Shown here piece after piece: positions 26,719 through 34,404 of a stretch of 64,000 bases of DNA. The stretch's first letter is position 1, and every line of letters starts with the position of its first letter. The DNA comes from Ewingella sp049889095. Lineage in GTDB: Bacteria > Pseudomonadota > Gammaproteobacteria > Enterobacterales > Enterobacteriaceae. The translations under genes were made by a program, and so were the position numbers. The notes beneath the pieces were generated by a model. The model did not search any database, had not been told where the DNA came from, and was given only the letters and a program-made list of their open reading frames with translations. The stretch is from assembly GCA_049889095.1 (NCBI GenBank), contig JBLJFK010000009.1, one strand, 5' to 3'.

Positions 26719-27260
26719 AAGTCACACCTAATCTATCGTGTTTAAAAACAGTTAGTTATAGAATTTACGAACGATATTAGTCCTTATGTGTACTCTCTAA
26801 CATTTTTTATGTAGTCATTTATATTCAGCATGCCACTTGTGAAATATCAACCTTGATACTCTGGTGACGTTACCGTTATCACGTTTTTAATAAACAACCC
26901 ATACTGCTATGAACATATTCAGAATATTTTTTATATTTCAACTCAAATATTGGCCATGCTGAAATTAAGGTGCGTTTAAAAAAACCGGTAACTGATGTTA
27001 ATTAAGATAGGTAGAAATGTTTTCTGCTCGCGACAAACGCTGAGGAAAATACGTTAATATCTCAATATTGTTTTTATCGGCATTGGGATTTTTTTCTTGA
27101 GTTATTTCACCTTAGACGAAGGAATAATTTAACTTTGGCCAGCCCAGGTAGCTACAGCAACTCATGCTAATAAATTCGCAAACGTACATTTATCGTACGT
27201 TGGTCCATAACAGCGGTTTCTATCCTGCGGCACTCCCCCACAAGTATCGTTCAGACAGGC
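26719..27260. other. 542-bp non-coding stretch between the GNAT gene and gntR
   Basis: Low-GC sequence without a supported ORF. The only clear structure is a perfect inverted repeat AACGTAC (27181-27187) / GTACGTT (27195-27201) with a 7-base spacer, 60 bases beyond the gntR stop. No T-run accompanies it. The rest may be decayed accessory DNA. Confidence 0.5.
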
Positions 27261-28256
27261 TCAGATACTTCCCCCCGCCGAAATGGTAAATCCGACATCC
27301 ACCATTCTTGGTGTCACGGCTTCGCCACGCAGCCTTGCCAACAGCCGTTCGGCGGTGATTTGCCCCATCCTTTCGCGCGGCGTTAAGACACTGGCAAGCT
27401 GTGGCTCCATCGCCTGCCCCATGTTATGGCCGTGGAAACCCGCGATCGCCATCTGCGACGGAATATGTAACCCCTGCCGCTGACACTCAAAAAATGCGCC
27501 CGCCGCCAGGTCATCGTTGGTACTGAAAATGCTGTCGATCTGCGGCCAGTCCCTCTGTGCCTGTTTAAGTAACTCGGCACCCGCCGAATAGCTCGACGAA
27601 CGGCTGGTCATCACGCTGTAAGGTTGAAGTCCGGATTCTCGCATCGCCTGTTCATAACCCTGCTGTTTAATCAGCGTTCGCTCATCCTGACGTGCGCCGA
27701 AATAGACCACGTGACGGTGACCACGGGCAATAATTTGCTGAGTCATCTGCCTTGCAGCCTCGAAGTTATTGAAGCCAACCGCCAGATCGACACACGGCGA
27801 CACGCAGTCCATCATCTCGACCACCGGAATTCCCGCCACTTCAATCATCTTTAGGGTGCGCGCGGTATGGCTTCGCTCGGACAAAATAAGGCCGTCGATA
27901 TTGTAGGACAGCAGCGACGTTAGCCGCTGTTCTTCGCGCTCAGGGCTGTAGCCGTAGTGCGCCAGCATGGTCTGATAGCCGTGAATATCGGTTACGCTTT
28001 CGATACCGCGCAAGACTTCGGCAAACACCTGGTTGGTCAGTGAGGGCAGCAGCACGCCGATGGCGCGGCTTTTGGCATTGGAAAGAATTTCAGGGGCACG
28101 GTTGGGGATATAGCCCAGTTCATCGAGTGCAGCGGAGATTTTCTCCTGCAACGCGGCAGAAACCTGTTCAGGATTGCGCAAATAGCGGCTGACCGTCATT
28201 TTAGTCACACCCACTTTATCCGCAACGTCCTGAAGCGCTGGCCTTTTTTTCTTCAT
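27261..28256 (-). CDS. gntR: gluconate operon repressor GntR
   Basis: A 331-residue LacI/GalR-family repressor, identical in length to E. coli GntR. The HTH is at the N-terminus (LQDVADKVGVTKMTVSRYLRN) followed by the hinge (YIPNRAPEILSNAKS). The periplasmic-binding-like core has GVLLPSLTNQVFAEVLRGIE, TMLAHYGYSPE, GLILSERSHT and IAGFHGHNMGQ. A TTG lies two codons upstream; ATG 28256 matches the family start, although no strong ribosome site is visible. It should repress gntT and gntK through the 25280-25309 operators. In E. coli gntR lies directly before gntK; here it is separated and on the opposite strand to gntK. Confidence 0.95.
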   Translation of the reverse strand: MKKKRPALQDVADKVGVTKMTVSRYLRNPEQVSAALQEKISAALDELGYIPNRAPEILSNAKSRAIGVLLPSLTNQVFAEVLRGIESVTDIHGYQTMLAHYGYSPEREEQRLTSLLSYNIDGLILSERSHTARTLKMIEVAGIPVVEMMDCVSPCVDLAVGFNNFEAARQMTQQIIARGHRHVVYFGARQDERTLIKQQGYEQAMRESGLQPYSVMTSRSSSYSAGAELLKQAQRDWPQIDSIFSTNDDLAAGAFFECQRQGLHIPSQMAIAGFHGHNMGQAMEPQLASVLTPRERMGQITAERLLARLRGEAVTPRMVDVGFTISAGGSI

Positions 28257-28336
28257 TTTCAATGAACTGAGTTAAGTAAGCATGAGGCTAATTTTAGCAA
28301 AAATTCGCTCTGACGGATAACGCTACCTTGCCGTAA

Positions 28337-29257
28337 TCAGAACGGCGTCACCAATGTTCCGCGTATCGGCTCCCCGCCAGGACTGACAGAGAGCGGCGCA
28401 GTCAGCAGGGCAATGGCGCGCTGCGCCAGTTTTTCCAGCGGATAGGCAATGGCCGGAACCGCAGACGCGCCCTGTGGCAACGAACTGTCGAGGCTGAATA
28501 CCATCACGTCAGTCGGAACCTGACGGCCAAACTGCGGCAGTAGTCGCAGGGCCTCCTGAACCAGTGTGTCGTCCGGCACCAGCAGCGCGTTGAAGCTGAC
28601 ATTCTGATTGAGCAGCCGTTGCAGCGCGTTTTCCCCGCTGAACACCAACTGGCGGTTGTATGGCAGCAGATGGTGCTCAAGCGCCTGATGATAGCCCTGC
28701 AAAATCTGCTCAGCAGAGTCGCCATCGTACAGATTGATCAGCGCGATTTTACGCCGCCCTTGATTGATCAAATACTGGCTGGCGGTCTCGGCGGCGAAGC
28801 CGTGATCAAACTGAATACTGCGCCCGGTATGACTCTCAAGACAATCAATGGTTACCGCACTGTGCGGCAAAGGCGGTAGCGCAAAACGCGCGCCAATCAC
28901 AATCACTGCATCACATAAACCATTGCCGATTTCATTGAGCGAATGCGCGACGCTCGCCGCGTCGCTGGCAAAGCGCAGCAACAGATGTTTCTGGTTGAGC
29001 CGTAACTGTTTTTCCAACGCGTGAAGATACACGGTGGTCTGGTTGATATTCTCGGACGCGCAGACAACGCCAATGCAGCCGGTAGACTGATTCGACAGCG
29101 ACTGGGCAATGACGTTGGGCTTGTAGTTCAGCACTTCCACCGCCCGCATGACGGCCAGGCGGCTCTCCTCTTTTACGCCGCGGCTGCCGCTGAGCACCCG
29201 CGACACGGTCGCTTTCGACACCTGCGCCAGCCGCGATACGTCATTGATGTTTGCCAT
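28337..29257 (-). CDS. LacI-family regulator of the beta-glucoside PTS operon
   Basis: A 306-residue LacI/GalR-family repressor, somewhat shorter than the usual 330-340. The HTH is MANINDVSRLAQVSKATVSRVL with hinge NYKPNVIAQSLSN. The core has the GCIGVVCASENINQTTVY strand and IALINLYDGDSAEQILQGY. It resembles AscG-type repressors of beta-glucoside operons. ATG 29257 has AAAGGGA upstream. It is the last gene of a - strand operon (IIB, IIC, phospho-beta-glucosidase, regulator), 21 bases after the glucosidase stop. A TAACCGGTTA palindrome (29272-29281) just upstream suggests autoregulation. Confidence 0.85.
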   Translation of the reverse strand: MANINDVSRLAQVSKATVSRVLSGSRGVKEESRLAVMRAVEVLNYKPNVIAQSLSNQSTGCIGVVCASENINQTTVYLHALEKQLRLNQKHLLLRFASDAASVAHSLNEIGNGLCDAVIVIGARFALPPLPHSAVTIDCLESHTGRSIQFDHGFAAETASQYLINQGRRKIALINLYDGDSAEQILQGYHQALEHHLLPYNRQLVFSGENALQRLLNQNVSFNALLVPDDTLVQEALRLLPQFGRQVPTDVMVFSLDSSLPQGASAVPAIAYPLEKLAQRAIALLTAPLSVSPGGEPIRGTLVTPF

Positions 29258-29271
29258 ACAATCCCTTTAGA

Positions 29272-29281
29272 TAACCGGTTA
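29272..29281. promoter_or_regulatory. candidate LacI-family half-operator before the regulator gene
   Basis: TAACCGGTTA is a perfect 10-bp palindrome with the central CG typical of LacI-family operators. It shares the AACCGGTT core with the stronger site at 32395-32410. It overlaps the glucosidase stop codon, so it may be coincidental. Confidence 0.35.
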
Positions 29282-30667
29282 ATTGAAGCCTTGTTCTGAG
29301 GCCACATCCGCAAACCACTCACCGCTCTTTTTCACCGTGCGCTTTTGCGTCGCCAGATCCAGCTGCACAAAGCCGTAACGGTTTTTGTAAGCGTTCATCC
29401 ACGACCAGCAATCGATAAACGTCCACATATGATACCCGAGACAGCCGCTGCCTTCCTGCAATGCGCGGTGTAACCATTTGAGATGTTCACGCACGAAGTC
29501 GATGCGGTAATCATCATCAATCCGGCCTTGCTGTTCGAAACGCAGTTCGTTTTCCACGCCCATGCCATTTTCGGAAATAAAACAACGCGGATTGCCGTAG
29601 TTTTCGCGCAAATTAGTCAGGATGTCGTAGACACCTTTTTCATAGATTTCCCAACCACGGTGCGGGTTCATCTTGCGGCCCGGCATCTCGTAGTGGGTGA
29701 AAAACCACTCTGGCATAAACGGACTGTCAGGATTGACCATGCTGTCGCGGCACTGAATGCGGCGTGGCTGGTAATAGTTGATGCCGAGTAAATCCACCAC
29801 GCCCTGCCGCAATAATTCGGCATCACCCGGTTGGCAGTCCGGAAGTTGGCCATATTCCCGTAACAGTTCCACCAGCTCCGGCGGATATTCGCCACGCAAG
29901 GCTGGGTCAAGGAAACTGCGGTTAAACATCAGGTCAGCAATGTTGGCAGCTTTGAGATCAGCCGGATTTTGCGAGCGTGGATAAGAGGGCGTAAGGTTGA
30001 GAATAATGCCAATTTCACCGCCCAACTGCCGCACACGGTAGGCTTTCACCGCCAGCGAATGCGCCAGCATAGTGTGATAAGCAACCGTCGCGGCGCGGCT
30101 GAAATCCACCACGTTCGGGTAGTGGAAGTCATACAGATAACCGCCTTCCACCGGCACCACCGGTTCGTTGAAGGTGAACCAGTGCTTGACGCGGTCGCCG
30201 AACAATTTAAAGCAGACATCGGCGTATTTTTCATAGGCATGAACCACATCGCGATTTTCCCAACCACCGATCTCCTGCATCGCCATCGGCATATCAAAGT
30301 GGAACAGGTTGATGAACGGCTGCACGCCCTGCGCCAGCATTTCATCAATCACCTGATTGTAGAAAGTTACCGCGTCCTGATTCACTTCACCACGCCCGTG
30401 GGGAATTAAACGTGACCATGAAATCGAGGTGCGGAAAGTATTGTGGTTTAGCTGCTTCAGCAGCGCGATATCCTCGCGCCAGTTCTTGTAAAACGTCGAG
30501 GTCTCTTGCGGCCCTACCTCAGCGTGAAAACGGTTCGGCTGCTGTTCGAACCAGTGATCCCACACTGTGGGGCTTTTGCCAAAACTAAGGCTTTCACCCT
30601 CAGTTTGCGGCGCAGAACTGGCACTGCCCCACCAGAATTCTTTAGGAAATGAATATTTCATTGTCAT
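29279..30667 (-). CDS. 6-phospho-beta-glucosidase (GH1)
   Basis: A 462-residue GH1 retaining glycosidase that hydrolyses phosphorylated beta-glucosides delivered by the PTS. FWWGSASSAPQTEG is the GH1 N-terminal signature. The acid/base Glu168 is in FTFNEPVVP and the nucleophile Glu366 in FISENGMG. The C-terminal WSWMNAYKNRYGFVQLD has the Lys/Tyr pair expected near the 6-phosphate. Two ATGs lie close together (30667 and 30661); either could be used. It lies 12 bases after the IIC gene and is co-transcribed with it. Confidence 0.92.
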   Translation of the reverse strand: MTMKYSFPKEFWWGSASSAPQTEGESLSFGKSPTVWDHWFEQQPNRFHAEVGPQETSTFYKNWREDIALLKQLNHNTFRTSISWSRLIPHGRGEVNQDAVTFYNQVIDEMLAQGVQPFINLFHFDMPMAMQEIGGWENRDVVHAYEKYADVCFKLFGDRVKHWFTFNEPVVPVEGGYLYDFHYPNVVDFSRAATVAYHTMLAHSLAVKAYRVRQLGGEIGIILNLTPSYPRSQNPADLKAANIADLMFNRSFLDPALRGEYPPELVELLREYGQLPDCQPGDAELLRQGVVDLLGINYYQPRRIQCRDSMVNPDSPFMPEWFFTHYEMPGRKMNPHRGWEIYEKGVYDILTNLRENYGNPRCFISENGMGVENELRFEQQGRIDDDYRIDFVREHLKWLHRALQEGSGCLGYHMWTFIDCWSWMNAYKNRYGFVQLDLATQKRTVKKSGEWFADVASEQGFN

Positions 30668-30679
30668 TCTCGCTGTCCG

Positions 30680-32005
30680 CTAGCTGCTGGCTGGCGCGGT
30701 ATTATCCGCCGTTAATGGGGTGGCTTTTTCTGCTTCCTGTTGCAGCAACGTGCGCTCGTAAGCTTTCAGGAATGGGTAGTACATGACCGCCGATAACACC
30801 ATGCAGAACAAGCACATGATCACCGGGCTAAACGCCCAGTTGGCGGCCCATGACGCTCCGATGGGCGCTGGCGTGGTCCACGGCGTCAGCGACACGACCT
30901 GCGCAACCCAACCCAGTTTGGTGGCGGTATACGCAAAGACGGCGTTTAACATCGGCACAAAAATAAACGGCAGAAAAAATACCGGGTTCATGATAATCGG
31001 CGCACCGAACAGAATCGGTTCGTTGATGTTGAAGAAGCTTGGCACCCCCCCCATTCTACCGATGGTTCGCAGGTGAATCGCTTTGCTGCGCAGCAGTAAA
31101 AAGGCCAGCGGCAACGTCGAGCCGACGCCGCCAATCAACAGGTAGTGATCCCAGAAGCCTTGCAGATAGATATGTGGCAGCGGCGCGCCGGTGGATAACG
31201 CAACCTGGTTCAGCGCCAGATTAGTCATCCAGAATGGATTCATGATGCCGGTAACAATCAGCGCACCATGAATACCGGCGAACCACAGCACCTGGCAGAT
31301 AAACACCGAGATCAGAATCGCAGGCAGAGAGTCGGACGCAGACACCAACGGAGCGAGCAGTTGCATGATGGCTTCAGGGATGATCATGCCGGTGCTAGCC
31401 TGAATAAACAGATTCAGCGGATGCAGCGTGGCAACGATCACGATCACCGGGATCAGAATTTCAAACGATCGCGCCACACCGGTCGGCACCTCTTTCGGCA
31501 GGCGGATGGTGATGTTATGACGCTTGAGGAAGGCGTACATCTCGGTGGTATAAATCGAGGTGAGAATAGCGGTGAAAATCCCCTCCCCGGAGAAGAACTG
31601 CGTCGAAATGTGCTTATCATGATAAGGCGCGGCCACCAGCAGAAAACCCATAAAAGCCAGTAAACCGGCCATGATTGGGTCAAGCTTGTAGTGTTTGCCG
31701 AGGCTGGCACCGATGCCCACCGAGATAAAAAATGTCATAACGCCCATGCTGAGATACCACGGCAGCATCAGTTCCTCGCGGTATTTCAGGGAGAGATTCA
31801 GCCAGCCACGGGCAAAACCGTTCGTGGTATCTGGCGAGAAAGGGGGAAAGATAAACACCAGCATAAAAGAGCCGATGATCATAAACGGCAGCGCGGCAAT
31901 AAAACCGTCGCGGATAGCAATCACATGCCGCTGCTGGCCGACGGCGCCGGCCAGGGGCGTGATGTGTTTTTCGATGACGTTAACCATCGACTGATAAGCG
32001 CTCAT
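30680..32005 (-). CDS. PTS IIC component, lactose/cellobiose family
   Basis: A 441-residue inner-membrane permease of the lactose/N,N'-diacetylchitobiose/beta-glucoside IIC family (CelB/ChbC-like). It has about 8-10 hydrophobic segments. Family blocks are RHVIAIRDGFIAALPFMIIGS, FAGIHGALIVTGIMNPFW, GVGSTLPLAFLLL, NINEPILFGAPIIMNP and LTPWTTPAPIGA. Its start overlaps the IIB stop by four bases (32002-32005). With the adjacent IIB and GH1 enzyme it should import a beta-glucoside such as cellobiose or arbutin; the exact sugar is not readable. Confidence 0.92.
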   Translation of the reverse strand: MSAYQSMVNVIEKHITPLAGAVGQQRHVIAIRDGFIAALPFMIIGSFMLVFIFPPFSPDTTNGFARGWLNLSLKYREELMLPWYLSMGVMTFFISVGIGASLGKHYKLDPIMAGLLAFMGFLLVAAPYHDKHISTQFFSGEGIFTAILTSIYTTEMYAFLKRHNITIRLPKEVPTGVARSFEILIPVIVIVATLHPLNLFIQASTGMIIPEAIMQLLAPLVSASDSLPAILISVFICQVLWFAGIHGALIVTGIMNPFWMTNLALNQVALSTGAPLPHIYLQGFWDHYLLIGGVGSTLPLAFLLLRSKAIHLRTIGRMGGVPSFFNINEPILFGAPIIMNPVFFLPFIFVPMLNAVFAYTATKLGWVAQVVSLTPWTTPAPIGASWAANWAFSPVIMCLFCMVLSAVMYYPFLKAYERTLLQQEAEKATPLTADNTAPASS

Positions 32006-32325
32006 ACGCGGCTTCCTTCCTGTTCAATCAGCGCCAGGGCGTGATCCAGTACTTTCTCACCGCGCTGCATGCCGTAATCCATCATGTCAATGGTGACGAC
32101 CGGAATATTGAATTCAGCCGCTTTGGCTGATAAATCCGCTTGCATGTAGCGGATCTGCGGGCCGAGCAACACAACCTGATAGTCGCGAAATTTCTCTTCG
32201 AACTCGCTGGCCCCGAAAGCAGCAATCTCTACTTCGTCGCCGCGCGCCTGCGCCACGTCGTTCATCTTGCGGACCAGCATACTGGTCGACATTCCCGCCG
32301 CACAACAAAGCATGATTTTTTTCAT
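32002..32325 (-). CDS. PTS IIB component, lactose/cellobiose family
   Basis: A 107-residue cytoplasmic IIB phosphocarrier. The active Cys is Cys8 in LCCAAGMSTSMLV, a P-loop like that of ChbB/CelA. LLGPQIRYM and the C-terminal VLDHALALIEQ helix fit the family. It is the first gene of the operon, behind a strong palindromic operator at 32395-32410. No IIA gene of this family (CelC/ChbA) is found in the operon or the window, so IIA must come from elsewhere. Confidence 0.92.
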   Translation of the reverse strand: MKKIMLCCAAGMSTSMLVRKMNDVAQARGDEVEIAAFGASEFEEKFRDYQVVLLGPQIRYMQADLSAKAAEFNIPVVTIDMMDYGMQRGEKVLDHALALIEQEGSRV

Positions 32326-32394
32326 AGTGCTTCACTCCAGTGATGGTTAAGGGGCTGCCCAGTTAATGAGATGCCACCACCATTGGAGTCATTT

Positions 32395-32410
32395 TGGAAA
32401 CCGGTTTCCA
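32395..32410. promoter_or_regulatory. LacI-family operator of the beta-glucoside operon
   Basis: TGGAAACCGGTTTCCA is a perfect 16-bp palindrome with a central CG, the classic form of LacI/GalR-family operators. It is 70 bases upstream of the IIB start, in the presumed promoter. The regulator encoded at the operon end is the likely ligand; GalR/GntR paralogues cannot be excluded. Confidence 0.75.
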
Positions 32411-32543
32411 CCCTTTAAAATAGAGAATGGGATCACGTTCAAAAATTGAACACTGGCGTGAACAAGGCTGTGAATACCATCACGGAACGGGGTGAAATTT
32501 CGGCAAATTGCACGGGGAAAGACTATGCGGCAGGAAGTCGAGC

Positions 32544-32571
32544 AAAAAAATGGGCAACCTGCGTTGCCCAT
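32544..32571 (-). terminator. yhhW terminator
   Basis: ATGGGCAAC (32550-32558) and GTTGCCCAT (32563-32571) form a perfect 9-bp stem with a 4-base loop. On the - strand it is followed by seven T, so it terminates yhhW transcription before the beta-glucoside operon. Confidence 0.9.
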
Positions 32572-32597
32572 CGTTATACAGCAGCATGTTAAAGCGA

Positions 32598-33293
32598 TCA
32601 GACCGGCGGCAGATTAAACAGCAAGATTTCACTGTCTTCATCGGCATGCACCGACAAGGTTGCTTCATCCCAAATGGCCAGAGCATCACTTAGGCCCGCT
32701 TTCTGACCGTTGATGGATACCGTGCCTTTTACCACCTGGACCCACACGCGGCGCTCAGGCTGAATCTGATAAACAGACTGCTCATCTTTCTTCATGGCCC
32801 AGCGTGACAGCTCCATATCCTGGAACACTTTCAGCGAGCCATCGCGAGCATCAGGTGACAACACCAGTTGACGGCCCTGCGGCTCGTCGAACAGGCGTTG
32901 CTCGTAACGCGGCTCGATGCCTTTAGTTTCAGGAATGATCCAGATCTGATACAGATGCAATTTCTTGTCTTTATTGCCGTTGTACTCGGAGTGTGTAACG
33001 CCGGTACCGGCGCTCATAATCTGGAATTCACCCGCATGAATCTGCTCTTTGTTACCCATGCTGTCCTGGTGTTCCACGGTGCCTTCCAGCACATAGGTCA
33101 GAATTTCCATGTCTTTGTGCGGATGCTTACCAAAACCCTGCCCCGCGTCGATGAAATCTTCATTGATAACCCGCAGTGCGGAGAAACCCATAAAGTTTGC
33201 ATCATGGTAATCGGCGAAAGAAAAAGTGTGCCAGCTGTCGAGCCAGCCATGGTTGGCGTGACCGCGTTCTTGTGCTTTGCGTAAGTAGATCAT
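32598..33293 (-). CDS. yhhW: pirin-family protein YhhW (quercetin 2,3-dioxygenase-like)
   Basis: A 231-residue bicupin of the pirin family, the same length as E. coli YhhW, which degrades quercetin in vitro. The metal ligands lie in the N-terminal cupin (FGKHPHKDMEILTYVLEGTVEHQDS and the GVTHSEYN segment). The second cupin holds RRVWVQVVKGTVSINGQ. A TTG two codons upstream extends the frame, but ATG 33293 has GGAGAG upstream and fits the family. It is monocistronic, with the strong terminator at 32544. The physiological substrate is unknown. Confidence 0.94.
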   Translation of the reverse strand: MIYLRKAQERGHANHGWLDSWHTFSFADYHDANFMGFSALRVINEDFIDAGQGFGKHPHKDMEILTYVLEGTVEHQDSMGNKEQIHAGEFQIMSAGTGVTHSEYNGNKDKKLHLYQIWIIPETKGIEPRYEQRLFDEPQGRQLVLSPDARDGSLKVFQDMELSRWAMKKDEQSVYQIQPERRVWVQVVKGTVSINGQKAGLSDALAIWDEATLSVHADEDSEILLFNLPPV

Positions 33294-33452
33294 GTTCAAC
33301 TCTCCTCAATGTTTTCTCTAGTCTAGTCAACGGCTGAGAATAAGAAAGCGTAAAAATCTCACTCCTCTATTCAAAAAAAATGAACAATCGCAGCTAGCTA
33401 AATTCAAAGGATTTGTTGGAGATTTTGAGGAGAGAGAAACAGATTTGCACTA

Positions 33453-33540
33453 AATAATTCGAGGCACAGGAAGGCGGCAAGTAAGTGATTCGGGTGAACG
33501 CGCGTAGCCAACGCATTTGTGGTTCGAAGTATGACGGGCA
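33453..33540. repeat. interspersed palindromic repeat, internally deleted (copy 2 of 3)
   Basis: It has the family ends and the GGCGGCAAG and GTAAGTGATTCGGGTGAACGC segments, but the segment between GGCGGCAAG and TAAGTGATTCGGG seen in the other copies (about 20-30 bases containing the left half of the core hairpin) is missing. A shared CAAG at both edges suggests deletion by short-repeat recombination. Its right end meets the ryhB terminator T-run with no gap. Confidence 0.75.
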
Positions 33541-33648
33541 AAAAAAAGCCAGCTCTAGGCTGGCTAAGTAAAACTGGAAGCAATGTGAGCAATGTCGTGC
33601 ATTCATGGGGACCCGTTTGACCATGGTGTGTGGCCATCCCCGGAACAC
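33541..33648 (-). ncRNA. ryhB: RyhB iron-responsive small RNA
   Basis: The - strand bases 33574-33600 match the E. coli RyhB core (GACATTGCTCACATTGCTTC), which pairs with sodB, sdhC and other iron-protein mRNAs. ACTTAGCCAGC leads into the terminator stem (GCCAGC / GCTGGC, 33548-33564) and a 7-base U-run that serves as the Hfq binding end. RyhB lies between yhhX/W and yhhY in E. coli too. The 5' end near 33648 is inferred from the promoter, giving about 105-110 nt against 90 nt in E. coli; the 5' third differs in sequence. Under iron starvation it would repress iron-using enzymes. Confidence 0.95.
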
Positions 33649-33654
33649 ATGGCA

Positions 33655-33684
33655 ATAATAATCATTATCATTCGCACTTGTAAA
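33655..33684 (-). promoter_or_regulatory. ryhB promoter with Fur box
   Basis: On the - strand, -35 TTTACA (plus 33679-33684) and -10 TATTAT (plus 33655-33660) have an 18-base spacer. The spacer and -10 form AATGATAATGATTATTATT, a good Fur box (consensus GATAATGATAATCATTATC). Fur-Fe2+ would block RNA polymerase directly. Confidence 0.85.
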
Positions 33685-33784
33685 GAATTATTTTGCGCCA
33701 ACAGATCATTTGACTCTGACGAAAAGACAGATAAATTAAGAGGTTATTCCAATAATAACCACAATAACAAGAGAGGGAGTCATT

Positions 33785-34288
33785 ATGAGCGAGATTATCA
33801 TCCGTCACTCTGAAATCGGAGATGCCGCACAGCTACATCAACTTTACGTTCAGACTCCGCTCTACACCGACACCCTACACCTGCCCTTCTCGCCCTCAAC
33901 CACCTGGGAAAAACGTCTGAGTGAAACGGTGCCAGGAACCTTTAGCCTGGTAGCCTGCGACGGGGAACACATCGCCGGGCAAATCACGTTGCAGGTCGAT
34001 GCCTCGCTGCGCCGCCGCCACGTCGCCACTTTCGGCATGGGCGTAGATTGTCACTATCAAGGCCGCGGCGTTGGCAGCCAGTTACTCAACGCCATCACCG
34101 ACCTCTGCGACAACTGGCTGAACATCCGCCGCATCGAACTCACCGTTTTCACCGATAATACCGCCGCGCTGGCGCTGTACCGGAAATTCGGTTTTGAAAT
34201 CGAAGGCACCAGCCCATGCTTCGCGGTACGCGATGGCAAGTTTGTGGATGTTCACTCCATGGGGAGAATAAAGGCGGAAATGACTTAA
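33785..34288 (+). CDS. yhhY: GNAT amino-acid acetyltransferase YhhY (AaaT)
   Basis: A 167-residue GNAT protein orthologous to E. coli YhhY/AaaT (162), which acetylates amino acids such as L-phenylalanine and L-methionine. FGMGVDCHYQGRGVGSQLL holds the acetyl-CoA pyrophosphate loop (Q/RxxGxG/A) in motif A; RIELTVFTDNTAALALYRKFGFEIEG is split as the typical beta5-alpha4 and C-terminal core. GAGGGAG precedes ATG 33785. It is divergent from ryhB, and its promoter lies next to the Fur region, so partial Fur influence is possible. Confidence 0.92.
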   Translation: MSEIIIRHSEIGDAAQLHQLYVQTPLYTDTLHLPFSPSTTWEKRLSETVPGTFSLVACDGEHIAGQITLQVDASLRRRHVATFGMGVDCHYQGRGVGSQLLNAITDLCDNWLNIRRIELTVFTDNTAALALYRKFGFEIEGTSPCFAVRDGKFVDVHSMGRIKAEMT

Positions 34289-34404
34289 CGCCATGTCAGT
34301 TATGCCGTGCCTGGCAGGACGCGGCAACCACATCAATGTTTATACCTCGTTCACTGAATGCTGAATTCTGGTAAGGCCGATATCGCCGCCGCATGGGTCC
34401 AGTA

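Larger units (their letters stand above)
33294..33784. other. 491-bp yhhW-yhhY gap holding ryhB
   Basis: The stretch holds the yhhW promoter side, a deleted copy of the interspersed repeat (33453-33540), the ryhB RNA gene (33541-33648) and its Fur-controlled promoter (33655-33684), then the yhhY leader. No protein-coding gene is supported in it. Confidence 0.8.

Noticed and set aside
33592..33813. 73-codon + ORF across the ryhB promoter
   Set aside because: It runs antisense to ryhB and over the Fur box and the yhhY ribosome site; no protein features.
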